A stretch of 64,000 bases of DNA from Heliomarina sp018223035 (lineage in GTDB: Bacteria; Pseudomonadota; Alphaproteobacteria; Rhodobacterales; Rhodobacteraceae): positions 168,146-232,145 of the forward strand of contig JAAEZD010000007.1 in the NCBI GenBank assembly GCA_018223035.1, written 5' to 3'. The stretch's first letter is position 1. Every line of letters begins with the position of its first letter. Both the position numbers and the translations under genes were made by a program. The notes beneath the pieces are model-generated. The model had not been told where the DNA came from. It worked only from the letters and a program-made list of their open reading frames with translations, and did no database searches. This document shows, one piece after another, positions 42,559 through 52,056 of the stretch.

Positions 42559-43725
42559 ATGGGTCCAAGAAGTTTCAATCCGCTTCTTCTCATCTTAATA
42601 ATTGTGCTCAACATTAACATCGTAAATGCAAGAACAGCGGCCGTCGACTTCTTCGACAAAGAAGGTCAAATATCAAAAATAAATGAATACTGCGCCAAGG
42701 GTTGCTTCAATATCGACGAGGAAACGTCAACGGAATGGATCGTCTCAAGGTATATTCTTGAAATTGTCGCCGGAGAGGACGGATCTAAGCTGAACATTGA
42801 GAGAACGCAAGGCCGGTCACTGCCGGGACAATTAGAAAAATTTGAAGCACAGGGGGATGCTGTTACTAACGAGCTGGACCTGAATAGCTTAAGACTGCGG
42901 AGAAGATACTCATTCGGACAGGTGCTTTCTCTATATTTCGACTGCCCACTTGAAGACTGTGGCTCTCTAAATATTCGACTCTCCGAAGTTAGACCGGAAA
43001 CCTTAGATTATCTCGAATGGGACATAGAAGTACTTTCGGCGATCGAGAAGGGATGGAGCCGCCAAAGGGCCTTCAAGCATTTCTGCCCGCCCGCCGCAAA
43101 CTGGGAAACCTCCGGCGATTATCGATACGACTGGTGCAACAATGCCAAAAGATACCTTTCTGATTCTGGAATCTTGTATCAACTTCAACCGCCAGAAAGC
43201 GCCGACGAAATCCTAAAGATAGCAGACCCATTTACCTATCTATCCGAACGCAAAAACAAATATTGCGAAAGAATTGGGCCAAAGGACAGGGAGGTGAGTT
43301 ACGTCAATTTAACCAACGGGAGCTTGAATGATATTGTAATTGAAGCCGATGCCAGTTGTATAACAGGGAAAAAGGGAAGGTGTGCCCAGGGCCGTGGCTG
43401 TGAGCGTAGTCTGGTTTTTGTAAATTTAAAAAGTGGTTTCTGGAAGGTAGACATTCTGCCAGCAAGATTAAAGGTTGAAGGCATAATGGAAAGGCGGCTG
43501 GCTTTAACTGCTTCGACAAGCTGCGGACCTCTTGGAGTGCAAGGCACAGAATGTAGCGATGTTTGGGGGTGGGACGGAAGTAAGTTTAAGATTGTGGGAT
43601 CGAAAATGGGCCCCTATGTTTGGCTTTATGACACGCAACAGCACTTTTCATTTAGGAACGGAAAGTGGAGAAGATTGAACTATAAGAGCTTGGTCGCATA
43701 CAGGTGGTGGCAACAAAGAAAATGA
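42559..43725 (+). CDS. Exported cysteine-rich hypothetical protein, module gene B
   Basis: A 388-aa protein with an N-terminal signal sequence or anchor (FNPLLLILIIVLNINIVNA) and a mature part with about fourteen cysteines in pairs (EYCAKGCF, FDCPLEDCG, then a CITGKKGRCAQGRGCE cluster). These suggest a disulfide-bonded periplasmic or extracellular fold. The C-terminal part contains repeated Trp-rich strands (DVWGWDGSKFKIVG and NGKWRRLNY). ATG 42559 has AGGA eight bases upstream; GTG 42553 is too close. It overlaps the next gene by four bases. Not recognised. Confidence 0.82.
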   Translation: MGPRSFNPLLLILIIVLNINIVNARTAAVDFFDKEGQISKINEYCAKGCFNIDEETSTEWIVSRYILEIVAGEDGSKLNIERTQGRSLPGQLEKFEAQGDAVTNELDLNSLRLRRRYSFGQVLSLYFDCPLEDCGSLNIRLSEVRPETLDYLEWDIEVLSAIEKGWSRQRAFKHFCPPAANWETSGDYRYDWCNNAKRYLSDSGILYQLQPPESADEILKIADPFTYLSERKNKYCERIGPKDREVSYVNLTNGSLNDIVIEADASCITGKKGRCAQGRGCERSLVFVNLKSGFWKVDILPARLKVEGIMERRLALTASTSCGPLGVQGTECSDVWGWDGSKFKIVGSKMGPYVWLYDTQQHFSFRNGKWRRLNYKSLVAYRWWQQRK

Positions 43726-46700
43726 AAGTACTTTCCAATACCCTTTTCTTCGTGATATGCTTGTCTATTCTTGATGTCTTTAGATTGGCTGAGCCAGTGC
43801 GCTCAGACCAAGTATCTGAAACGATTGCCAAGCAATTCTTTGTTGAGAGTTACGTGGAGAAGGTGAGCAATGATCCTCTTCTATACTTAAAACACTTGGC
43901 CTACTTTAACGCCGAAATTTCTAAAGGTCTTCAGAATACACCGCAAACAATTGCATGGAATAGAGCCCAGAAGCTTTTCGAAATGCATAGGTATGCGGAA
44001 GCGATCGATACTTACTTTGGCGAGGGCTCACCACTTGGCGTTGGGTTTTCTATAGGGCCGCCTGCGGGTATCGGATTTGCGTTATCATTAGATTTGAAGC
44101 CTGCGATAGTGGGCCTTTCCCGAAGGTTTATGGGGCTTGCGCCCCTGACTGACGAAGATATCTTGAAAGAAGCGCGTAGCCTTGTGTCGCAGCAAGCTAC
44201 TGTTCGAGGGGTTGCCGATGCCCTTTTTAAGTCAGAGTTCGACGCAAATGAGTATCGGCCGCTAAATAATCTCAAAATCTTGTTAAAAGACCTAACGTTT
44301 CAACCGAAGCAGGAGCCATTAGAATACATTAATGAAGTATTCGGGCCTGGGTTAAGAGCACTCATTTTGAGCGATCTTGAAAGTCTAGGAAATGTAGAGA
44401 GGCGACAGATTGAATCGGATTGGACTTCATTTGCCAGGTTTTTGAAGCAGAAGTTGTGGGGGGGCAGCAAAGAAATTACAGAAGAAGAGTTTTATTCCAT
44501 CGCAGATGACTGGATCACCGATGCGGCATATTCGAACATTATGGATGTTGGACGACTGAACGATTTGATACTTGGAGAAGCGCTTTCCGAGGATTTTTAT
44601 CCATTCCAGAAATGGTGGAACGCGAGTCACTCGATTTGGCCTGAAATCGATAGTGATCAATCTTCGGAGCGCCTATCTGACATCGCAGTCGAAATCAATG
44701 CTGAGCACATTGCTTTCGGTTCCATGATGAACAACCTGATCACCACAGCTAATGCACTGGGACAATCAGATGTCTCGGCTTTAATATTCATGAAAAATAT
44801 GAGTGACATAGCTTTTGGTGTCAGTAAGTTGAAGCTTTCCCTGGAAGCAAAGGGGCGGAAAATTGATTTGGTCTCGGATTTGGAAAAGGCAAACATAATC
44901 ATAGGGATCTACAAGGCAGCCGTATCGCTTTGGGAAGTGGTAGACAAGCGAGGAGAAGTCGATGCCGATTGGGTCAGATATCAAGACCTTTTTTGGAATC
45001 AAATGTCAATTCTTGAGGGTATCGGAGAAATTGAAAATCAAGTTAGTGACATTCAATTTGCGCTTGGGTCTATTCATTATCTGATCGATTCTTCCGAGGA
45101 TCGGATTCGTGCAGATATTTACGCGCTTTCGGAAAAGCTTGATAGAATCCAAAGGGACGTTAATTGGAATTTCTTTGAGAATAGAAACTCTCAAGAGTCC
45201 ATTATGAGTCAGTCTGCGCAATCTGCTGCCAGGACATTGGCTGCTTTGTCGCAACGTGAGATGAATACTATTACAGTTGATCTCGTTGAGAAGGTAGAGG
45301 AGATTAATAACTTCGTGGTTAATGGCGTTAGCCGCCCGCCGTTCGTTTCCACTGTTGGCGGAAGTTGGGATAGCTTGAAATCCAATCGCCCCATGGACGA
45401 TTCGAAAGTTTTTGTAGTAATTGCTAACATTCTTGAGGCGGTAAAATTTTATAATTTCACAAACGAAAGTATGTGGAAAGAATTTCCACACGAACAGGCG
45501 GATGATTTAAGGAAGCGAGCCTCTGACTTTATTGCGTTTTACAGCGAAAGAGGTCCTGAATTAGCAGCATCCATGCACCACCACGATGAATTTGCGTTTC
45601 TTGATGCTGTTGGGGTGGCTTCAGACATAGTCGCCCGTTTTGGCCCTGGTTCCCGCCTTGGGTTTGACGTCGACTCGTTTTGGCAAGCACATAGAGAAAA
45701 TCAAGCTCATTGGGAGCGTAGTGCTGACTTGCTTCCAGTTCTATTGGAAGCGTTTGATCGAGATATGGCGGATCTACTTCGGATTTGGAGGATAACTGTT
45801 GACGCTTCGCTCGAGAAACTGTTCGAGCCTGAGTACGTTGACGTAGTGAAGCACATGTTTATGAACATTGATAATTCTCAGTTCGGAGCATTGCTGGATT
45901 GTATTGACGAAAGTAACGAAGGCAAAAAAACTAAGAGCGCACTTTGTAATAGCTTCGAGCCGTGGTCTTCTGTCGACCCATTCGGTCCATGGCCCAAAAA
46001 GGTGGGCCTTCTCCAGGCAATAGGTGTCATTGAGGGGCAACCAACGTACAATTTAATAGAACTGGTTTTCCGAAAGGGAAATTGGGACGAGTGTACCCAT
46101 GCAGACGCGTATTGCCGTACCAATTGTGTCAAAGTCGTCGGCGGATTTGCTTGGACTGGCATAGTTCGGTCGCAATATGCTGCTATTTTGTCCTCATCGT
46201 TAAGTTTTTTTCCTGGATATCCTGTTGGCGTGAGGGAGGTCTGCCACACCTATCCACCTGCGGGTGGACCTACTTTAGAGCAAGTGAATGTTGGTCTCAG
46301 AAAACTGCTCCGTGACATTCGTTATAGCTGCATTACTGATGAGCCGACGTGTGAGTACTATCACGACAAGATATTTCGGGAATACATGTGGGACACCTAC
46401 TTTTCCCCTAATCTTGAGAGTTTGTTTTGGTCCTCCGAAGGCGAAATGACCCCCACACCGCGAGAAATGCTATTTGATTTACTTCCAGACGGTAGCGTAT
46501 CACCAAAACGCGTTTATCCCAGGATGTCTGATCTCTCGAAGTCCCAAGAGTATGAACCTACACTGCATTTATTTAACTCTATTGTGGATGACATCCTTGA
46601 AATGGAGGTCCGAAGAAAGGTCGCTATTTTAAAAGGCGAGATAATTTCGAGTCACGCTTTTATCTCAGCGCTTCAGCATGTTGAGGATGACCTATGGGCG

Positions 46701-47009
46701 TTAAATGCGCTCAGAGGGCACATTAATTTGGACTGCAGTTCTTTTGTCGAAGCTCTATTGTCGAAATCAACCTTGCGTATTTCTGATAGTGGACGCCAGA
46801 GTTTTTTGGATATTCAAATATCCGATTGGATATCCCAAGGTAAATTCAATCGTGTCGATGGCGCTCTTTCTGAATTGGCTGGCGTTGTAAGGGCCGGTAC
46901 GGTTTTTGATTTGTCAAGGCTAGTTCCGAGCGGAAAGTGCTATTCGAAGTCTTATCCTGGTATCTTAGTCGAGAATAACCTGAGATTTCTTGATCGGTTT
47001 TCAAAATAG
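43722..47009 (+). CDS. Large exported helical protein, module gene C
   Basis: A 1095-aa protein of unknown family. An N-terminal signal or anchor (MKVLSNTLFFVICLSILDVF) is followed by a long, mostly helical body. A Gly-rich hydrophobic stretch (LGVGFSIGPPAGIGFALSL) lies near residues 105-125. A coiled-coil-like region with regularly spaced hydrophobics spans about 430-530 (ILEGIGEIENQVSDIQFALG and DRIRADIYALSEKLDRIQRD). Cysteines cluster late (about 735-900). ATG 43722 overlaps the gene B stop (ATGA), implying coupled translation. It could be a scaffold, pore-forming or surface protein; the sequence does not decide. Confidence 0.85.
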   Translation: MKVLSNTLFFVICLSILDVFRLAEPVRSDQVSETIAKQFFVESYVEKVSNDPLLYLKHLAYFNAEISKGLQNTPQTIAWNRAQKLFEMHRYAEAIDTYFGEGSPLGVGFSIGPPAGIGFALSLDLKPAIVGLSRRFMGLAPLTDEDILKEARSLVSQQATVRGVADALFKSEFDANEYRPLNNLKILLKDLTFQPKQEPLEYINEVFGPGLRALILSDLESLGNVERRQIESDWTSFARFLKQKLWGGSKEITEEEFYSIADDWITDAAYSNIMDVGRLNDLILGEALSEDFYPFQKWWNASHSIWPEIDSDQSSERLSDIAVEINAEHIAFGSMMNNLITTANALGQSDVSALIFMKNMSDIAFGVSKLKLSLEAKGRKIDLVSDLEKANIIIGIYKAAVSLWEVVDKRGEVDADWVRYQDLFWNQMSILEGIGEIENQVSDIQFALGSIHYLIDSSEDRIRADIYALSEKLDRIQRDVNWNFFENRNSQESIMSQSAQSAARTLAALSQREMNTITVDLVEKVEEINNFVVNGVSRPPFVSTVGGSWDSLKSNRPMDDSKVFVVIANILEAVKFYNFTNESMWKEFPHEQADDLRKRASDFIAFYSERGPELAASMHHHDEFAFLDAVGVASDIVARFGPGSRLGFDVDSFWQAHRENQAHWERSADLLPVLLEAFDRDMADLLRIWRITVDASLEKLFEPEYVDVVKHMFMNIDNSQFGALLDCIDESNEGKKTKSALCNSFEPWSSVDPFGPWPKKVGLLQAIGVIEGQPTYNLIELVFRKGNWDECTHADAYCRTNCVKVVGGFAWTGIVRSQYAAILSSSLSFFPGYPVGVREVCHTYPPAGGPTLEQVNVGLRKLLRDIRYSCITDEPTCEYYHDKIFREYMWDTYFSPNLESLFWSSEGEMTPTPREMLFDLLPDGSVSPKRVYPRMSDLSKSQEYEPTLHLFNSIVDDILEMEVRRKVAILKGEIISSHAFISALQHVEDDLWALNALRGHINLDCSSFVEALLSKSTLRISDSGRQSFLDIQISDWISQGKFNRVDGALSELAGVVRAGTVFDLSRLVPSGKCYSKSYPGILVENNLRFLDRFSK

Positions 47010-47603
47010 GTTTTGTTGGAACTTGGGTCTTTGCTTTTTTGTCTTTAATACGTGGCTTAGATTAATTTGTGCACTAGGTGTGGGATGCCTTCTTATGGAG
47101 CGGTTGCCGTTGGTGGCAGGTGGCGCATGAAAAATAGTAGGTGTGTCGTTGTTTGTCAGACTGGTAATTACGTACTTGGACATCGTTCAGCGCCAAGCGA
47201 ATGCCGAGTGAGATTGGAGCTCGAACGGCTTGACATCGACGTTTTCAATGTTTGAATAGGTCCATATCTAGACCTCTTCGGACTTCTCTTGGAGCGGGAC
47301 TTTTTCTCGGACGCCCCTCACCCTTCCCACTCCATTTTAAGTTTAAGACTGAAGCAGAACTAGCACAACTGTCATTCGGATCGACTGAAGGTTGCGCAAA
47401 TTCGTGAACAGGTGTCCATCCACGGACAACACTTCGCGCCACGAAGCCGAGTTTGCCCCCTTCAAATTGACCAATGAGTCGAGCGGTGTGCTGACCCATG
47501 AGAGGATCTAATCCGAAAAGGCTTCGTAGCCATCTTGGCGCTCCGTTTTCCTAAACATTACGGCGGACCACGTCAGTGAGGGAGGTCCACTTACATTCGT
47601 GGG
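47010..47603. other. Intergenic region after the three-gene module
   Basis: About 590 bases without a supportable gene. A minus-strand open frame (about 47245-47540) reads like protein in places but lacks a start with a ribosome-binding site and any family. No hairpin with a T-run follows gene C. It is probably decayed sequence. Confidence 0.5.
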
Positions 47604-48024
47604 CTAGTTTAGCTCTAGTCGCTTTTTGAGCACCTCAAGGTTTGTGGAAACCCAACGTTCCACAATCTTGCCGTTCGCTGGTCGGTATATGGCAATTCCT
47701 GAAACGCTCCCCTTCTTGCCGGTAGGAGGTATTCGTCTAACTAAATGGGTGCAGGACAATGACCATTGGACCACGACTTTGTCGTCTTCTGCAATCATGT
47801 CGCGAACTTGAAAAGACTGGTCCGGAAAAGCACTTCTCAGGAACGCCCACAACTCGTGAACAGAAGTAGGGTCGGATTTGAAAGTGGTCCTCGCCATCCT
47901 TCCCATTAAGTAACTGTCCTATGAAGTCGGGGCTAAATGCTTGGTCAATCAGCGACATGTCCCACTTCGCAAGCAAGTCTTGATAGACTTTCAAAACAAG
48001 TGACCCGTTGCTTTCGGCGTTCAT
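47604..48024 (-). pseudogene. SnoaL-like ester cyclase, frameshifted
   Basis: The minus strand encodes a SnoaL-like polyketide-cyclase-family protein in two frames. The first, from 48024, reads MNAESNGSLVLKVYQDLLAK to DFIGQLLNG. The second, entered near 47906, reads ARTTFKSDPTSVHELWAFLR, then MIAEDDKVVVQWSLS and the family's GIAIYRPANGKIVERWVS. The break near 47900-47910 is a one-base shift. Repaired, the protein would be about 140 aa, normal for the family. Confidence 0.8.
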
Positions 48025-48136
48025 TTCGATGCTCCCCTTCCACGGTGGCAGGTTTCAAACATGTGGATGCGGCGATGCCGAAGAGCAAAGTTTGTAGAGC
48101 AATACGTTCACGGTTGATGTTCGTCGATCGCTGCAG

Positions 48137-48250
48137 TCATGGGCTTCCGTTTTGGTAGTCCACGATCTCTATTGCCGTTTCGAGTGAAGCCAATGCTCTC
48201 AAAAAAATAGGGAACATAGGCGAGTTCTTGCTGATCTCAAAAGATCTATC
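48137..48250 (-). pseudogene. C-terminal tail of a truncated gene (tentative)
   Basis: A 38-codon open segment on the minus strand reads like a protein C-terminus (FEISKNSPMFPIFLRALASL, then ETAIEIVDYQNGSP, stop). Its upstream side ends at a stop and, a few bases on, at the transposase remnant. It may be the tail of a gene destroyed by insertion. The family is unknown. Confidence 0.3.
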
Positions 48251-48278
48251 TCAGATAAAAATTTACGCTCCCAAAAGC

Positions 48279-48795
48279 GCCTATGGGTCAGGGCTGGTGC
48301 TGGGATGGCTGGTTGCTCGTGAAATCAATCCCCGCATTCCTGTGCTGGACAAAGTAGGCCGTACAGAAGGCACATGGAGCCGCACTGACTTTAATTAAGA
48401 CCCTGAGAGCAAACATTACATCTGCCCTGAAGGCGAGCCACTCAAGCAGTTTCGGCGCAATTACTCGGACCCGAACCGTGATCCGACTGGCAAAGCTTTC
48501 GCCAAATATCAGGCGTTGAAGCACATCTGCCAAGCCTGCCCATCGAAAATGAAGTGCTGCCCAAAAGCCCATGCCCGCAATATTACGCGCGAAGAGCACG
48601 AAGACGCCGGTCATGTTGCCCGCGACATCGCAAAGACGAAACAAATGCGATCTCAATGCGGCCCCACCAAAAGGTCGAGATGCTCTTTGCCTACCTCAAA
48701 GCGATTCCCCAGGTTGGGCAGGCTATGACTACGTGGACCATGCGCTGCAAATGACGAATTTCTCCACGCCGCAATCGCCCAAATCCTTCGCGAAT
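48279..48795 (+). pseudogene. IS1182-type DDE transposase remnant
   Basis: The plus strand carries the C-terminal part of an IS1182-like transposase: VAREINPRIPVLDKVGRTEG, a TAA stop at 48396, then DPESKHYICPEGEPLKQFRR, the cysteine cluster CQACPSKMKCC, and after a frameshift the KVEMLFAYLKAI segment that holds the last catalytic acid. The N-terminal half is absent and the frame is broken, so it cannot be active. Confidence 0.8.
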
Positions 48796-49002
48796 TAGTC
48801 AAGTTCTTTCCTGCACTGCAGCAAACGCGCAAAGTCTACAAGAGAGGCACTTGCGCTCAGTTCGTACCGTCATTTTCTGCGCAGGCAACACGTTGCTTTT
48901 CCAAAGAATGGGCGGTTCGCAGTCGTTCGCTGCGGCTTGAACATACGGCTGCTTTGAAGAAAACCAGTCGACTGATTAGGTCAGTTCACTTAAGGCTTTT
49001 GC

Positions 49003-52000
49003 TTACTTCCGAAATCGGCCAACGACGATTTCTTCGAAGTCATCGATGAAGGTGAACACAACCGGGATCACGACGAGGCTCATCACTGTCGAGGTGACCA
49101 GTCCCCCGATAACCACGGTTGCCATCGGCTGGCGGAAGCTGGGATCGCCCTCGACCAAGCTCAGAGCCGCGGGCAGCATGCCGCAGGACATCGCGACGGT
49201 CGTCATGATGATCGGACGTGCGCGTTTGTGGCAGGCGTCGACAAGCGCCTCGAACCGGCCCATGCCGCCCTCGCGGGCCACCAGCGCATAGTCCACCAGC
49301 AGGATCGAGTTCTTCGACACGATCCCCATCAGCAGCAGCAGCCCGATGACCGCCGGCATCGAAAAGCTGGTGCCGGTGATGACTAGCGGGAACAAGGCAC
49401 CGCCCAGTGCCAGCGGCAGCGCCATGAGGATCGTGATCGGCTGCAGGAAGTCCCGGAACAGGATGACCAGAACGGCGTAGACGCAGAAGATCCCAAGCGC
49501 CATCGCCGTGGCGAAGTTGCTGAAGAGCTCGGACTGCCGTTTCAGATCGCCCTGTTCGACGAAATGCACGCCGGCGGGCAGATTGCGATAGGCGTCCAGC
49601 TGAGCGACCTCGGCGTTGACGTCCGACAGCGATCGGCCGTTCAGATCGATGGTTACGGAAACGTTGCGCGACCGGTCGAGGCGGTTGATCTCGGACGGCG
49701 ACGACCCGAGCGTGATGTCGGCAATGGCCCCGAGCGTCACGTTGCCGTCGCTGCCCGCGACCGGGATCAGCTTGATCTGGTCCAGGCTCTGACGCGCCTG
49801 TTCTGCCAGGGTCACCCGGATCGGCACCTGGCGTTCGGGCAGGTTCAGCTGTGACAGCGCGGAATCGTATGCCCCCGAGGTCGCGACGCGGATCGCATCG
49901 GAAATGGCGCGCGACGTCACGCCGTAGGAGGCGGCGCGGGCCAGATCAGGGGTGATGACGATTTCGGGCGACTGCATGGACGCTGAGGAGGTTACGTTGC
50001 CGATCCCCGTGATATTGGTGCGCACGTCGGCCTCAAGGTCGCTGGCCGCCTGTTCCAGCGTGTCGGAATTGTCGCCGGCCATGGTGATCTGCAGCTGCGT
50101 GCCGTTGCCGCCCGAACCGACCTCGATCCGCGCGCCGGGAACACCTTCCACGGCGTCGCGGATGTCCGCTTCGATATCGGTCTGGGACACGCTACGGTCA
50201 TCGATGTTCGTCAGATCGACCACGATTGTGGCAGAGGTGACGGAACTGGTCGTGCTGCCCCCGCCCATGCCGCCGCTCGACGCGGATCCCGTTGCCTGGA
50301 ACACCGCGCGAACATGATCGACGCCGTTAAGCGCGGCGGAGACCCTGCTGGAAATGGCATCGGTCTCTTCGATCGCGGTGCCGGGCGCGGTGGTGATCGT
50401 GATCTGGGTCTGGCTGTCGTCGGAGGCCGGGAAAAAGCCGGTCGAAAGCTGGCCCAGCATGACGATCGTCAGCGCCAAAAAGCTGACCACACCCAGCACG
50501 GGGATCCAGCGATACTTCAACGACCTCCGGATCACGTACATGTAGGCGCGCATGATCGTGCCGTCCTTTTCCTCCTTGTGGGGCTTAGATTTGAGCATGT
50601 AGGCTGCCATCATTGGCGTCACGAAGCGCGCGACCAGCAGCGAGAAGAACACGGCGACACAGGCCGTGATGCCGAACTGCTTGAAGATGATCCCGATGAC
50701 ACCGCCCATGAAGGCGGTGGGCGCGAACACGGCGATCAGCGTGAAGGTGGTGGCGATCACGGCAAGGCCGATCTCGTCGGCGGCTTCCATCGAGGCATCA
50801 TAGGCGGTTTTGCCCATCTGCATGTGCCGCTCGATATTCTCGACCTCGACGATAGCATCGTCCACGAGGATCCCAACCACAAGAGACAGCGCCAGAAGGG
50901 TCACGGTGTTCAGCGAATACCCCATGAAATCCATTACCAGGAACGTCGGGATGATCGACAGCGGCAAGGCGATGGCCGCCAGCAGCGTTCCGCGCCAGTC
51001 CATCAGGAACAAAAACACCACGATGACCGCGATGATGGCCCCCTCGTAGAGCATGTCCATGGAGGCGGCGTAGTTCTGTTCGGCCGGAAGGATGGTGTTG
51101 TAGCCTTCGCTGATCGTCACCTGAGGGTTTTCGGCGGCGAACTCCGCGACCGCCTCGCGCGTGTTTTCCGTCACCGCGATGTCGGAATAGCCGGTCAGGC
51201 GCTTGATCTGGGCGGCGATCACCGGCTTGCCGTCGAGATAGGCGAGCGATGACAGGTCCGAGAAGGTGTCGGTGACGGTGCCGAGTTCGTCCAGCCGCAC
51301 CCAGCTGCCGTTGGGCAGCGGGATCGGTATGGCGCGCAGGTCCTCGACGCTTTCGGAGGCCGCAAGCACTCTCACGGACTGGGATTCATTGCCGATCTCG
51401 GCCTTGCCGCCGGACAGGTCGCGCTGCACGTCGTCAAGCTGCGCGTTCACGTCGGCGCTGGACAGGCCCAGACCGCTCAGCAGCAGCGGGTCCAGCTCCA
51501 CCTGGATTTCGCGGTCCACGCCCCCGAGGCGGCCCACCTCGCCGACCCCGTCGACTGCCATCAACGCGCGTTTCAGATCGTTGTCGATGAACCAGCTCAG
51601 TTCCGCATCGTCCAGCTTGTCCGAGCTGACGACATAGGTGATCAGCGGTGACCCCGACAGCGTGGACTTGGACACGGTGGGGGCATTCATGTCGGTGGGC
51701 AGGTCGCTTTCCGCCTGGTCCACGGCCGATTGCACCTCGTCCGCGGCGGTCTGCACGTCCTTGCCGACCTCGAACGCGACCGAGATGCTCACCGATCCGT
51801 CCGTGATCGTGGTCGTGACCGAATCGAGCTGCGCCAGTCCGGTCAACTGGTCCTCGATCTTGCGCGCCACCTCGGTTTCGAGCTGAGCCGCCGCCGCGCC
51901 GTCGAGGCTGGCCGAGATGTTGATCGTCGGCAGCGACATGTCGGGAAAGTTCTGCACGTCGAGCCGGTTAAACGCCATCAGCCCCGTGATGGTCAACAGG

Positions 52001-52056
52001 ACGAAAGCGAGGATCGGGGTGACCGGGTTCTTGATGGACCATGCGGAAAAATTCAT
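49003..52056 (-). CDS. RND efflux transporter permease
   Basis: A 1017-aa inner-membrane proton antiporter of the HAE1/AcrB type. It begins MNFSAWSIKNPVTPILAFVL. Twelve transmembrane segments and two large periplasmic loops are expected. The proton-relay Asp pair is in VGILVDDAIVEVENIERHM. It extrudes drugs or other toxic compounds with the adaptor and outer-membrane genes encoded just upstream. Its start overlaps the adaptor stop by four bases. Confidence 0.95.
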   Translation of the reverse strand: MNFSAWSIKNPVTPILAFVLLTITGLMAFNRLDVQNFPDMSLPTINISASLDGAAAAQLETEVARKIEDQLTGLAQLDSVTTTITDGSVSISVAFEVGKDVQTAADEVQSAVDQAESDLPTDMNAPTVSKSTLSGSPLITYVVSSDKLDDAELSWFIDNDLKRALMAVDGVGEVGRLGGVDREIQVELDPLLLSGLGLSSADVNAQLDDVQRDLSGGKAEIGNESQSVRVLAASESVEDLRAIPIPLPNGSWVRLDELGTVTDTFSDLSSLAYLDGKPVIAAQIKRLTGYSDIAVTENTREAVAEFAAENPQVTISEGYNTILPAEQNYAASMDMLYEGAIIAVIVVFLFLMDWRGTLLAAIALPLSIIPTFLVMDFMGYSLNTVTLLALSLVVGILVDDAIVEVENIERHMQMGKTAYDASMEAADEIGLAVIATTFTLIAVFAPTAFMGGVIGIIFKQFGITACVAVFFSLLVARFVTPMMAAYMLKSKPHKEEKDGTIMRAYMYVIRRSLKYRWIPVLGVVSFLALTIVMLGQLSTGFFPASDDSQTQITITTAPGTAIEETDAISSRVSAALNGVDHVRAVFQATGSASSGGMGGGSTTSSVTSATIVVDLTNIDDRSVSQTDIEADIRDAVEGVPGARIEVGSGGNGTQLQITMAGDNSDTLEQAASDLEADVRTNITGIGNVTSSASMQSPEIVITPDLARAASYGVTSRAISDAIRVATSGAYDSALSQLNLPERQVPIRVTLAEQARQSLDQIKLIPVAGSDGNVTLGAIADITLGSSPSEINRLDRSRNVSVTIDLNGRSLSDVNAEVAQLDAYRNLPAGVHFVEQGDLKRQSELFSNFATAMALGIFCVYAVLVILFRDFLQPITILMALPLALGGALFPLVITGTSFSMPAVIGLLLLMGIVSKNSILLVDYALVAREGGMGRFEALVDACHKRARPIIMTTVAMSCGMLPAALSLVEGDPSFRQPMATVVIGGLVTSTVMSLVVIPVVFTFIDDFEEIVVGRFRK

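Noticed and set aside
37703..49002. Right-hand attachment site duplicating the tRNA-Ser 3' end
   Set aside because: I looked for repeats of the T-arm/acceptor sequence and saw none; short CCGCCAC-like matches are expected by chance.
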